Assembly: GCA_002221725.1 (NCBI GenBank)
Contig: NJFT01000051.1
Coordinates: 124,001-188,000, forward strand
Length of the DNA stretch: 64,000 nucleotides
Direction: 5' to 3'
From: Scedosporium boydii
Lineage: Eukaryota; Ascomycota; Sordariomycetes; Microascales; Microascaceae
The position numbers were made by a program, and so were the translations under genes. Shown here piece by piece: positions 36,501 to 48,258 of the stretch. A model generated the notes under the pieces. That model did not search any database. It had not been told where the DNA came from and saw only the letters and a program-made list of their open reading frames with translations. Numbering within the stretch: the stretch's first letter is position 1; each line of letters begins with the position of its first letter.

Positions 36501-38725
36501 AGGAACTGGGATATTTTACCCACCCCATCAGTGAAGCAGTAACCTGCTTTGTTCGTAATGTCATTGACATGGCGAATCTTTGGAATGCTGATGGTTCGAA
36601 TTTCTCTGGTCGTGGAGAAGCATTGTCCCATGCGAGCGGCGTACTTGGCCACAGTCTTGATGCGGGAGAAGTCACCCATCGACTCGCGGATACTATCGCA
36701 GGAAACTTCGTCTGTGCCGGCAAAGAAGTAAGCGCCGTTCTCTCGAATCTGCGAGTTTCCAAAAGCTAGGAATTCGTAGTGGCGTGCTCCGATTCGAATG
36801 CCGCGCGTGAGGACGCGAAGAACGCGCTTGTACATCTCGTCATCCTGCTCGCTCTCACTTCGAGGATATATTCGGCCTTCGTAAAGTTCCCCAGTGAACT
36901 GAACACGAATAAAGCGATCCTGTAGAGATCTGTACTTCCGAAGAACTCGATTGGCGATCTCAAGGCCTGGCGAGGTGAAGTACACCCCTGTCGGGGTCAC
37001 CATAACCTTTCGAGTCACCACGCAATAGTGAGGCACCCTGAAACTCAGGGCTTCCATCCTGAAAGGGGTATCTTCATCCATTTCGAAGATTGACATCGGG
37101 TCGCTGATACGCTCTTCGTTGTCGGCGACGTACTCGAGAATGCGCCTCGCTTCCTTCGGGTCAAGACTGCCGAGCTTTTCCAGAAACTCAGGGTCTATAG
37201 CATATTCTGAAAGCGCACCGCGAGATATGCATACGTCGAGCTGATATCTGATCTCGAATGGCATCTTGTCTAGTATGGTTGATGATGTCTCGATGATCTT
37301 CGCGAGGGTCTCAGACTTATCAGCCAAGTCGCGCCGCATCTGAGGCTCTAAGTTCGCGAAAGTCCAGAATGGAGGCGATAGGCGGCTTTCCACCTTTATC
37401 TCCGTCTCGGAATCGATGTTAACATTGAAATCCCCAAGAGCCTGAAGAGCGGTGGTCAACTCCGTGCATTCTTCCAAGATGAACCTGAACGTTGTCCACC
37501 TCCCAAGATTGATGAAAGCCGGATCCGTGATCTCCTGCGAGTCATAGGGCGAGAGTTGGCGGAACATAATACCACCTGCATCTGTCGCAATGTCGGTAGC
37601 TCGGTACCACAGGCATCCCTCCGTCCAAACCGTCGCATTCTTGGCGAAAGTTTCCTCGACATTTGTTCTCTTCCAGAAGTAATGAGGAGGATAGTCGAGT
37701 GGAATGGTTAATTCCCAGGTAGTTGGGTCAGCTTTACGCCAGTGAATCTTCTTTAATTGGTGAAAATCCAAGACGAACTTGTAGAATTGCGTAGGCCTCG
37801 TTGCGAATTTGACTCCAAATGAAGCCACGATCTGCTTTCGAAGGAGATCGACGGCGAGCTGAAGCCCCCCATCCTTCTCGGTGGTGAACTCGCGTTCGAT
37901 CGATTTCATTCGTAGCATGGTAGCGTCATCGAGCATGACGCCAAAGTCCAAAGAGACAGGGCTCAGCTTGGTGATTCTGCTGTACCATAGGCGAGCGTTG
38001 ACGGGACTTCTGACCGCGTTATCCATCATTCGCTTGGGTGGCTCGACTTCAATAAGGACTTTGCAGTTCTGGCCAGCTGAGCGCATCCATATGAAGGATT
38101 TTTCCCAAAAGGCCTTGGTCGGCGGAGGGTTGAACCGTACCCTTCCGATTCTGCAGTAACCTTTTCCATCCTCAAGGACTTCGGCGAAGACTATCTTGCC
38201 CCCATATTTTTCCAGGGTTTGATATAGGTCTAGCGGAAGCGTCGAATGAGGTATATTTCCGAGCCTGATGGTCAACTCGGGCCACTTCTTCCAGTCTGGA
38301 TCTGGTGCAGTTGGCACTAGGCCAACCCGTTTGGCTGAGGGCTCGTCTGGGAAATGGGGTCGGTACTCGGGTACCTTGGACTCAGCCTCGTCTTGAGGAC
38401 CAGGAAAAAGACTGACTAAAACCTCGTCTTGGTCCTGATCCTTGGGGGAAGCCTCGGTTGACTGACCGGCCGCAGCGGCCTCAGACTGGTGGCTGCCAGC
38501 ATCTATCCTATCTGTCTTTTGGCCAGAAGTACTTGATGCATTCTTTCTGAAAGAGGGCTCTCCCAGTTCAGCTTTCGGGCCGACGGGGCTCCCTGCATGT
38601 CCCTGGTTAGTCGACTGTGGCCGTGTCAAAACCGTCGTGTAAGAAGTCTTACCTGAAGATTGAGCAGGATTGGAAACCCCGAGATGGCCTCCGCCACTAG
38701 TCTCCCCGCTTCCATCAATCGCCAT
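33064..38725 (-). CDS. RNA-dependent RNA polymerase (SAD-1-like, DLDGD type), with an in-frame UAG near the 3' end
   Basis: Exon 1 is 35443-38725 and exon 2 starts at 35372 (intron GTAAGC...TAG); ATG at 38725. The first in-frame stop is TAG at 33559-33561 (1698 aa), but the same frame stays open for 164 more codons to TAG at 33064. Cell RdRPs copy RNA into double strands for silencing; the DLDGD subclass includes the meiotic-silencing enzyme SAD-1, while QDE-1 has DYDGD. An RRM-like segment (ELTIRLGNIPHSTLPLDLYQ) is N-terminal. The catalytic loop SGGDLDGDDFFVIWEP has DLDGDD at about 1016-1021, and EIIPSAFQFRMGGCKGVL precedes it. After residue 1300 comes a long acidic Gln/Glu/Ser-rich tail with repeated LIDI motifs. 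The stop may be bypassed by a 45-nt intron (33559-33603, GTTAAG...TAG, in frame), by RNA editing or by strain-specific nonsense. The polymerase is certain; the 3' structure is not. Confidence 0.88.
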
Positions 38726-39122
38726 GGCTGGCGGTTCTGAAGCAGGAGCCAATGAAACGCGAAGTTTCCTTTGACTTTCTGAGTCCAGGTTGGAAGGTAA
38801 AGCCTGAAGCGGAGAGGGAGACGAGGGTTGGGTAAATGTGATGGAATGGCTGTTTGATGCCAGCTCCTCTAGTCATGTGAAGTGTGAAGTGTGAAGTGTT
38901 TGTTGTGGGTGTGCTAAGAGTTGGGTGGATGGGCTGCGAAGGCAAAGGGCTTGTCAAACAACGAAAGATTGAGGATGAGATAATACCAGATGAATTGGTA
39001 TATGACTGGGAATTCCTTATTCACAAGCACTTACTTCTCAGATGGAATTGAGATGACCAGCTGTAGTACTGTAGTAGGGTATTGCTTGATGTGATCCAAG
39101 GGGATTGGGGGAAACAAGAGGC

Positions 39123-39197
39123 AGAAGAAGAAGAAGAAGAAGAAGAAGAAGAAGAAGAAGAAGAAGAAGAAGAAGAAGAAGAAGAAGAAGAAGAAGA
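39123..39197 (+). repeat. (AAG)n trinucleotide microsatellite
   Basis: About 25 perfect AAG units, all purine on the plus strand, roughly 400 bp upstream of the RdRP start codon. Long GAA/TTC tracts can form triplex DNA and vary in length. Whether this affects RdRP expression is unknown. Confidence 0.95.
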
Positions 39198-39540
39198 CCG
39201 GTAATTGGAAATGAAAGAGAAGAGTAGAGGCCCCATGGGAGATCTAGGGAATTGGGAAGGAAGTTACGATGAGGTCAGCATCAATGAGATTTGATGAAAT
39301 CAAAATTTGAGGCGTCCTGAGAATAATGGATCTTTATCTGTGAAATCAGGAAGGTGCTTTGGAGGAAGGGAGGAGGCGGGTTTGAGTTGAGGCAGGTACC
39401 CGAACCTCAATCTCAATTATTTCAATATTCACTCTCGGGTTGGCCGAGGATGTAAACTAGAGCCCTGGGGCAGGTAACTGTAAGAAGATCGACAAGACGC
39501 TATGGGGTGATTTATGGAAGATATAAGCATCGTGAAACTG

Positions 39541-39597
39541 CAGGAGGAGGGAGGAGGGAGGAGGGAGGAGAGAATAGAGGGAAAGGGAGGGGAGGCC
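39541..39597 (+). repeat. G-rich (GGGAGGA)n tract, possible quadruplex
   Basis: A short tandem array of GGGAGGA units followed by AAAGGGAGGGGAGG. It has at least five runs of three or more G within about 55 bases on the plus strand, so a G-quadruplex is conceivable. It lies upstream of the RdRP gene, about 820 bp from the start. Confidence 0.6.
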
Positions 39598-40045
39598 TAT
39601 GTAACAAATCCAAGGCGTCCATTCCTCCAACAGGGCACATAGATTAATTCATAGACAAGATTCATGTGGCTGATGTTGTTTGCTCTTGATCCTGCTGTGC
39701 AAACAGAGTCATAAAACATCTTCTCATACAACACATGTAGTAACGGACCCAGAAATGCGGAATAAAGACAGTAACAGAAAGTTTCTTGTAGACTGGTGGC
39801 CCCATACCTTCAAGTCCTAGAAGATAGGCCTCCTTCTACATCCCCAATGCTCATGCTGTTATGCTCTTGAAACCAATGCTATGATGGAAGAGAAGGAAAA
39901 AGACAAAAGAGGGAAAAAAGAAATGAAGAAAAAGAGAAATCCTCCAAGCCCCCCTTTTGAATAACCCGTGAAACCGTAGACGGTGTCAAATTTATACACC
40001 GTTTTGATCCCAGCGCCGATCGACTGTCACCCCAAGATCAAGGAA

Positions 40046-42150
40046 TCAAGGAACATCCATGATCTTTCCAGGGTTCATGATCCAGTGCGGATCTAGAGCC
40101 CTCTTGATCGCCCTCATCACACCAAGAGTATCAGGGCCAACCTCGAGCAGGAGCGAGTCCTTCTTGCCCCATCCAACAGAGTGCTCACCGGTACAGGTGC
40201 CCTCCATATCGATGGCGCGCTTGACCATGTTCTTGACGCACTTTTCGACTTTGTCGCGCTCCTCCTTCTTGGTGCGGTTGTAAATGATGCTCTCGTGGAA
40301 GTTGCCGTCTCCAATGTGACCGAGGATGCTGGCGAACAAGCCGAGGTCATCCATCTCCTTCTTGCTCACTTCAATGATGTCGGCAAGTCGGCTGAAGGGT
40401 ACTGCGACGTCGGTACTCCCTACATGCAAACGTTAGCATCAGAGAGTGGAGGGAAGAGGGGGAGAAAAAGACACAGAAAACGTGAAGGAAAACGACTCAC
40501 AAACTTCCTCTCCGTCCTTTCTCAGAGCAAGCATCGACCACAAAGACTCCTTCCTAGCCGACCACAACAACTTTTGCTCCTGCTCGTCCTTGGCAAACTC
40601 AAAACTTCCCCCCTTGTGCGCCTTGGCAATTCGTTGCACCTGGTTGATATTCTCCTTGACACTGCTCTTGGTACCAGCAAACTTGAAGAAGAGCGTGGGC
40701 TGCTCTTTCCACGTCCGAGGTTTTGTGGCGCCTCCCATGTTGACAACCTTCATTTGGACTTCGTCCATAATCTCCATAGCGGCCACAGGAATACCGGTCT
40801 GCATTACTTCGGCGGCGGCAGAGGCTGCGTCGCGGATGGACGGGAAGGGGACTACAGCTACTGAGAGATCTTCCGGGATGACGGCGAGCTTGAGGGTCGC
40901 TGAGTGCGAGAGCGTCTTGTTAGTAGCCCTTGCATTGGTTTAAAAACGGAATGTCCAAAAAGGAATGCCTATAGTAGGAGTAGTTGCGAAACCATACCTT
41001 CGGTTACAAGTCCCAAAGTGCCTTCGGAGCCAACGAAAATGCCGTTAAGGTTATAGCCCGCAGATGATTTCCTCGGTCGACGTCTCGTTTTGATCACCGT
41101 GCCATCTGCTAGCACGACTGTCAGGTTGATAACCCAGTCCTTCATGGTGCCATACTTGACGGCATTGGTTCCAGAACAGTTGGTTCCGATCATGCCACCA
41201 ATCTTTGCACTCGGGCCTAATTCCCATAGATTTCGTTTGATTAGAATAAGAAAACTCATCGTTGTATGAACTGAAGCGATGAAAATGCACTTGAAATCAT
41301 AAATTATTAGGAGAGGATAAGAAACTCACCTGGATCAATGGGGAAGAAAAGTCCACTTCCCTGTTTTGCAAGCTGCTCATTCAAATCCTGCCATCCAATG
41401 CTCGGTTGCACCACAATGTCCATATCATCCTTGTTGAACTGAATAATCTTGTCCATAAAGGCGAAATCGACGCTAATTCCTCCGTAGGGGGCCGAGAAGT
41501 TGCCTTCGAGACTGGATCCTCCAGAGTACGGGATGATTGGCACACGGTACTTGTAGCATATCCGAGCTATGATCGACACCTCCTCGGTCGAGCGCGGATA
41601 CGCTACGGCGACAGGGAGGCCATCTGGGTTCGTGGTCGACCACTCGGAGTATCCATGGGCATACAAGTCCTCCGGGTCCGTGGAAATAATGTCTTCGTGG
41701 CCGAATGCCTGCCGGATTTCGTCCAGTGCCTGAAAACGTGTGTTAGTCAGACAATACTGGCTCGTTGTTCACATGGCCATTTCAATTTTGAAATTTTTTG
41801 AAGACTTTTGATGATACCTTCTCCATGTCCTTCAAATTCGCATAGCGAGGGGGCTTTCCGGCGTCCAACAGAGTCTTGTGACCTCCAAGACGAGGCAGGA
41901 GGTCACCCGCTACGAATGCGGTTTCCGGACTAAGCGAAGCAGTTGCCCATCCAGCAATTCCGGCACCCAAAGCCACGGCCATGACGGAAGATCCCGACCA
42001 CTTGGAGGACTGCGGTGCTGAAGAGCCCGCATTGTTTGAAGTTTGGGAGTACCGGGGACCCGAAGTGGAGATTGGCTGCCTGTGGGATATCGACCGTGAG
42101 GCCGCTCGACCGGAACGGAGGAGCGGCCGTGCGCAGTTGCTCACCGACAT
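40046..42150 (-). CDS. D-lactate dehydrogenase (cytochrome), mitochondrial FAD enzyme
   Basis: Five exons on the minus strand, 41818-42150, 41330-41729, 40998-41216, 40501-40899 and 40046-40419, give 574 aa with all junctions in phase. The enzyme oxidises D-lactate to pyruvate and passes electrons to cytochrome c. The N-terminus ([17 protein letters not shown]) is a presequence and is followed by a hydrophobic inner-membrane segment ([17 protein letters not shown]). FAD-binding motifs are [27 protein letters not shown] and [20 protein letters not shown]; the vanillyl-alcohol-oxidase-type C-terminal domain has [13 protein letters not shown] and [13 protein letters not shown]. It ends [16 protein letters not shown], the family's usual end. 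D-2-hydroxyglutarate dehydrogenase is a related alternative but fits less well. Confidence 0.93.
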
Positions 42151-42567
42151 TGGTAAAAGTGTGGAAAGCTGCTGCTGTATGTACTATGTAGGTAAGGGTG
42201 GCGAATGATGTCGAGTCACCGACAAGTTGTTGCGAGTGTGGTGTCTCTTACCTTTCTACACGACGAGTGAGTTTCCTGGCGGGGAATGTGAAATCGAAGA
42301 GAAAACTAAGTTGATATTTTATTTTCCGATGAAAGACCAGTTGTCTCAGTATAGACGAAGTCCGAAACCGAGTGGCGGCCGACTGATGGTGGCAGGCACC
42401 GTGGAGATTTAGTTGACAGTCTTCGGTAGGTGGTGTAAGATGAGACGGTCTGGCTCGTTAAATAGTGATCCTCCAGAAGGTTGGAATCAATGAGATGCTC
42501 CAGAGACAGTGGATAAAGAAGAACAAGTCTAAATTCCGGAAGACTGGAGCTGCGAGGTTTCATTGAC

Positions 42568-42568
<1 letters not shown>

Positions 42569-42604
<36 letters not shown>
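42569..42604 (+). repeat. Poly(A) tract, about 36 bases
   Basis: An uninterrupted run of about 36 A residues upstream of the D-lactate dehydrogenase gene. A processed retrocopy or LINE 3' end could leave such a tail, but I see no reverse-transcriptase sequence or target-site duplication next to it. Confidence 0.9.
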
Positions 42605-42605
<1 letters not shown>

Positions 42606-45600
42606 CCAATGTAAAAAGGCGAATAAAAATCCGGTGTGATTCACGCTAGCTTCGTGATGGCGAGGAAGGAACGGTGGGTGTCTTGATGTATTATACCCAG
42701 ATCCGAGTGAGTGGGTTGCTTACTCGAAATGGCGCTGTTTGGTATTGCTGGCTCAACTGCGATGGATTGGTGGTGTCGTGGTTCTGACAGTTCTGACCCT
42801 CGATAATATCAACTAGTATTGGTATTGAACTATACCAAGGTAGCTGTGAATCATTCAACCCGTCTCGGCTTCAGGACCGATAAACATCAAGTCCGGAGTT
42901 GAAAATTCTCACCCTCAAACGAACAATTTATAAGCGGCGACCGGGGAATCTTGAACGCCTCGTTGCCTCGACAGGGTTCTCGTCCTCCTCGTTTTCGACT
43001 TTTTTTTTCTCCCAACCAGCAGGCCCTACCTTGGAGGGAGGAAAAAAGGCTCAAGCCCAGAAATGTCGGTGGCTTTCAAGGTACTGGGCTTAAAAGTAAG
43101 GAGCTGATCTGATGCAGGTGGAAGGTGAAATGAAGCGGGCTTTGTACTGTACCAGAGGAAGATTGGGCTTGCTTCCCTTCCTCACGAGGTCTGTTTCCTC
43201 TTCCGAATCTGGAACCGGTTGCAGTTGAAGAGAAACGTTCTGATGGAAAAAGGAAAAAAAGGCACCCCGGCTGGATGTGGTTGAATGCGTCAACTGGTAC
43301 AAAGGTATTATCCCAAGGGTATGGATTAGGTCTGTGAGTGAGTTCTGGTCCAATCAGGTCTAAACCCTCGTTCAGAAACGTTATTTTTTTGTCACTTGGG
43401 AGGCGAATATAGAACCCCTTTAGACGGGGCAAGCGAGAACGGATGGCAAAAGGCAAATTCTGCAGGCTCGCAAATGCGCAACCAAGGACGGCTGAAGACT
43501 GAGGAGTAAGGAGGAGATGTGGATGGAGTTGCCGAGTGATGACGATCATAAGTACGAACTTGAGCAGGGGAGACACGAGCTTTAGGAGCGTTAGGGCGGA
43601 GTAGACACTGGGGATGCAAGGGGAACCAGGATAGATTTGGGCTAAGCATCGTCGAGAGGGTTGTAATCGGTATAGAGGCTCCCCCAATATATAACAAGTG
43701 GATTCGTATGGTAACTTTTCCTTCTTAAACCATCGACACGCATGTAGGAGAGATGAGATATGCACCGAGGGTCGCGTGAATCGAAACATTGAAACGGCAG
43801 GTACGCTGCTCAGAACAATGAATGCATGGCTAAGTATCTAAACTACTTCATGTTCGCAGGCGCGTATACATGAAAGGGGTTACGTTGTAGGGTTGGAGCT
43901 GCTGAGTGTCTTCTCGTCGGAGTGGGAGGGAGGGAATCAAGAGTGTCTGTTTATTGAAATGTTGAAACGAGGCGGGCCCTCGCGGAATAGGAATAGTTGA
44001 GCTCAAAGAGAGGGGAAGCGGAGAGACAAAGACGCTAGAGAATGGGGAGTTGGGAATGGCGGACGGGTCCGACTCGGACAGGGCTCTTGGAGACTTTGGA
44101 CTCGAATCATGGCAACTGGATGTAAATTGGTTTTGTACATACTCCGTACACAACTTGGTATGTTGTTCTCTGGAACTTTTTGAGGGACATTGAGCTCAAT
44201 CTATCCATCAAAACACTAGCTTCAAATTCGGCCGAGGCGGTAACCACTGGGCGTGGGGATAGAAAGGCGTGCGAGAGGAATGTGAGAGAGTGTGGTGGGA
44301 GGCGATTGAATCGAAGAATGAGAAACGAGAAACTAAAAACGTAGAAACGGTGATAAAGCTAGCCTAATTTAAGCCGTCTAAAGAATCATTGAGCGGATCG
44401 ATGGACGCATGGGGGTGGGATTGGGGGTTTCTTGGTTTCTTAGTGGCGTGGAGGTTGATAAATTCCAAAAATGGCAGATGCAAAGAGAGGCGCTCTCAAG
44501 ATGCGTCAATTTCTCCCTCACCCTTTCCAGCTTGCATTTGATACGTTGTTGGTGAGATGAGACGGAGTGAGAGAAGGGGAGAAGGGAAGAATGGGAAAAA
44601 CTTTTCTTCCTGGAAGGACTTCACTGTCCATTGCCGCATGCTTCACCCATGGCATGGAGCGGCTCTTGTACTTCACGTACAGGTACGAACGTGGAACGGC
44701 ATCGACAGCTTCTACCGTACGGGCAGAGGAGCCGCGATTGGCCCGAGCTTCAGGAATAATATGGCGGAGGGAAATTTCTATTGACGGCTTCGTACAATAT
44801 TGCACCTCCATGCCATCTGTTGTGGGTATTACGACCTCCAGAGTCCAGAACGCCAGGCCAACGTGACGACGGAGGCGCCATCCGGTCTGCTGCTATAGGC
44901 TATGAACCATCACGGAGTCGCCTTTTGCAGGAGCTCAGTTCTTGCCTGCGTCGGGCTGGTCTTATTCTCCACCTTGAAGTGACGAGGAGCAGTGCCCGAT
45001 GTGTGATCAACAGTGTGCGGCTTAGGCACAGCCAGACAGACAGCCAGGCGGCTTCCGGCCCTTATCTGACCCTAAGCAAAACACAGAAGTAGTATCAATA
45101 CCTCAAGCTAACGTGAAGAAGAGGAATCCAAGAGGAATCCAAAGCCGGATTGGATCTCTGTTTCCTATGCGTGGCTTGTCCGATCGGGAGTTTGGAATGG
45201 CGGAATGAGCGGAAATGCCCGACGAGAAACGACTCGCCGTGCCATTCGGTACATATCATGGCCGAACTTCGAAGACAACGTTGAATGGTCGGCGGTGATC
45301 AGGGACTCCTCGTCAGTTGTGGGCCCGTCGGGAAAGGGCGAAAAGAAGTCACGCGCTAGGATCTGCGAAGAGACTTTGGTCTCATCGGAGGTTTGGTGGG
45401 AGTGGTCGAACTAGTGAAAGACGACGTGCATCGAGCTTTGATATAGCGTACACTATTTGCGCGTAAGCCGGGAAAACGGGAAAGCCAGGCGGCGGGACTG
45501 CCAAGAGGGAATTTACAAAAAGAGATACACGATCAGGGTTGTTGGAAGCGCGCATGCAAGGTCGGGGATCAATCCGACAGACCACTTTCATCTGGGCCGT

Positions 45601-48092
45601 GATGATAAATAAGGTGGCAGATAAAGTCCAACTACCGAGCCTAATAACCTGGGCCCCAAGTTGAGAAGAGCTTCAACACGGATCGGTATCCATCACTTGA
45701 TATCGATTGACGTCTGATGGACTGGACGGTATCTGTACAAGTAATGTCGAGTTTGGAGCCTAGTAGCACCGGGCTTGCTCGGTGCCACTGCCAGTGCTGA
45801 CCCAGAATATTACCTTGTAATTAACATCGCCCGAGAAATCAAATCCATTTGTGTCGGAGCCTCATATATTGATCACTTCTCGAGATTGGTGCTCGGTATT
45901 ACATCGAGGATAGCGTCGGCATGACCGTGGAGAAGCGGAAGAGTTCAAGGTTCCAGACACAATTTGCTGCATCAGCATCAGCATCAGTGATCATATTACT
46001 AGTTGCAGTGCCTTATGGGCAGCCCACTCAGCAAGGACTTGAGGTCACCACCAGGACAGAGTGATATTGTTCAAGCTGGTATTGCGATCAAAATCCCAAC
46101 TCCCACACTAATCCACTAACACGAAGTGGTCGCTTGCGCTCCATCGTCGATCTCTGAAATCTCAATGGCATCACCACCTGCCAGTTTATGTTGCTGGATG
46201 GTCCATATTTGATGCAGTGCAACAGCAGCACACCAGCTTTACCCGCCTAAGACACATCTGCTCTCAATTGACGCACGAGATCGCTTCTGGAAGTTCCAGA
46301 TCCTCAGTTCACCACCCGCCCCCTTCCAAACGATCGCACGTCAATGGCGCAAAGATCGCAAAGATTCTCATCCTGTTTTATAATCATGATGGTGAATCCC
46401 ATTGTCCCGAAACCTGCATCCTTTTACCCCAGCGCCCTTACCGGTAGACTTAGCTTGGCCTGGGCCTCCTTATGGCCACCTGCATCCCGAGGCCTGATGT
46501 CCAAATATAATCCGTCAACAATGTCATTGCTTTTCAATATCACCCGGACATTATTACAATCGTACTACTTTCGAGCGTTCAATTCGATTTCGACCATATT
46601 TCGTAGGCTCAGCTCCGTCACCGACTTTTCATTCCGCTTTCCCGCCACCGCTTCTTCCTTGCTCGTCTCGATGAAGTACGGAGTCGGCTTCTGCCAAACA
46701 GGCACGGATACATTTGATACCCCAGACCCCAGACTTGACCCCGGCAGGCACTCTGAACTAGTGCTGCTTTGGAAGTCAAAGGCCGTCCACTTGTCGGTAC
46801 TAAACCACTTCGCGAAACCCCTGGATCGTGTTCTTCTCAAGACATATGTACCCCATACTGCCCTAAAACTGGATCCACCTCTTGTCTCTCTCGGAGCATC
46901 CCATGCGGAGTATGTAGAACTGCGATGACGGAGATGCCCTCGAATGGTGGCTGACAACGACAGAGGCAAAAGCCATGAGCGCAATGTAGCTCGGTAGAAT
47001 AGCTCCGGTCACCCTCACTTCAATGGCATTTGGAACCGGGAGTCTCGTTCTTCACGACTGCTGGAGCCCATGTCGTGGAATCCATTACGCGATAAATCTG
47101 AAAATGATCACCTTCGCTTAACTTTCCACCCTCCATCAATCTCAAATGTCTCCAACCGTGTCCCCCCTCTTTCAAGCAACATGCTGCAGAGCATATGCAT
47201 CTTCCCCTCCAGAGGTACGGTTGGCTTTATTTCCCCGGGTTGTCCAGTCACACTTACATGTAAATTGTCTCGACGCGCATCCATGATTCCGTTCCGGGCA
47301 GCTTCCCACGAGACCACCGCCGGCATCTTCAACAGCTGCCTCTCCGTACTTTCCTTTCATCGGTTTCATTCGCCTCGTCTGCCTCAACCCCTCAGCAAAC
47401 CTGCCTAACCGACCTTCGGGGCCATGCTCCCCGCAGCTGAGGTGAGACGACATGACGTGGTCCCGCCTCTCGAGGTCCGTGGATGATTAGGAATCAAATT
47501 TTTCCATCGCCCTGCTCGGCTGCCACTGCCTTCTTCATATCGCCTGCAACCGTGGAAACGGGATTTCGAACATCCTTAGCAAGTCCAAGCCGCTGCATCT
47601 ACGGCATAGCAATGGCAAACCAAGGCACCAGAGCCAACTCAGGCATGAATGCCCTTTTCCCCGGCAGCTGTTGCACTTACACATTGTGGAGTATGTCTGT
47701 CAACATGACGATCCATCCTGGTTTTGCTTCCCTTCCTTGCGCACGGCACTCGACAGTCGCACAAACTTTTTCGGTTCTGGGGACGACATCTGACCAGCTG
47801 CTGCATGTTTCTCCTTCTGCACTTAGCCGAACACGACGTGAAGTTGACCAGTCCTAGGCGAGGAGTTATTAAGACGCTCATTCTACTTCGCAGTTCTTTT
47901 TGCGTTCGTATTTCTGTAAATGATGAAGACGGTAACAATTACTCGTGCCTCTCTGCAACAACAGTCATGAGCAATTCCTGTCGCTGGAGTCACACCCGCA
48001 AACCCCGTGAAAGTGAGTCGAATCTGGCATGGTCAAGGATCTTCAGCAGGCCTGCTGGTACTGAGGACCGTTGCCTACTTTCTTCGGACGCA

Positions 48093-48258
48093 GTACTTCG
48101 TAGTTTATTACCCCAGACTCTAACCAGGGAAACGGTACATTAATAGTACCCGATCAAGCAGGTCAATAATACGTTGCGGACTGACCTACAGATCCCTGAG
48201 CTGCTTAATCTGACATCGGTGAAGTCGGTGAGCAAGAGCGTGTGGAAGTACGAAGTAC
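48093..48258. repeat. Pair of GTACTTCGTA / GTACGAAGTAC words
   Basis: GTACTTCGTA at 48093-48102 and GTACGAAGTAC at 48248-48258 are reverse-complement forms of one short word. The same word appears at several other intergenic places in the window. No coding sequence overlaps them. Confidence 0.6.

Larger units (their letters stand above)
38726..40045. other. Intergenic region with GAA microsatellite and G-rich tract
   Basis: About 1.3 kb holding the RdRP promoter (38726 rightward) and the 3' flank of D-lactate dehydrogenase. It contains a 75-bp (AAG)n array and a GGGAGGA-repeat tract. No coding signal; the 71-codon poly-Ser frame is the antisense of the microsatellite. Confidence 0.5.

Noticed and set aside
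38603..38652. Possible 50-nt intron (GTAAGA...CTAACCAG) near the RdRP N-terminus
   Set aside because: Good splice words, but removing 50 nt would shift the downstream polymerase frame, while the unspliced frame is open from ATG 38725.
43076..43789. 237-codon open frame on the minus strand in the gene-poor region
   Set aside because: No recognisable family, no conserved-looking motif, composition like shuffled DNA, and overlapping frames of similar length. Not strong enough to call a gene.
45970..45990. (CATCAG)n short repeat
   Set aside because: Only about three units; an ordinary microsatellite with no associated feature.
46344..46928. 194-codon open frame on the plus strand
   Set aside because: Irregular composition, overlapping antisense frame of similar size, and no splice or promoter context that supports it.
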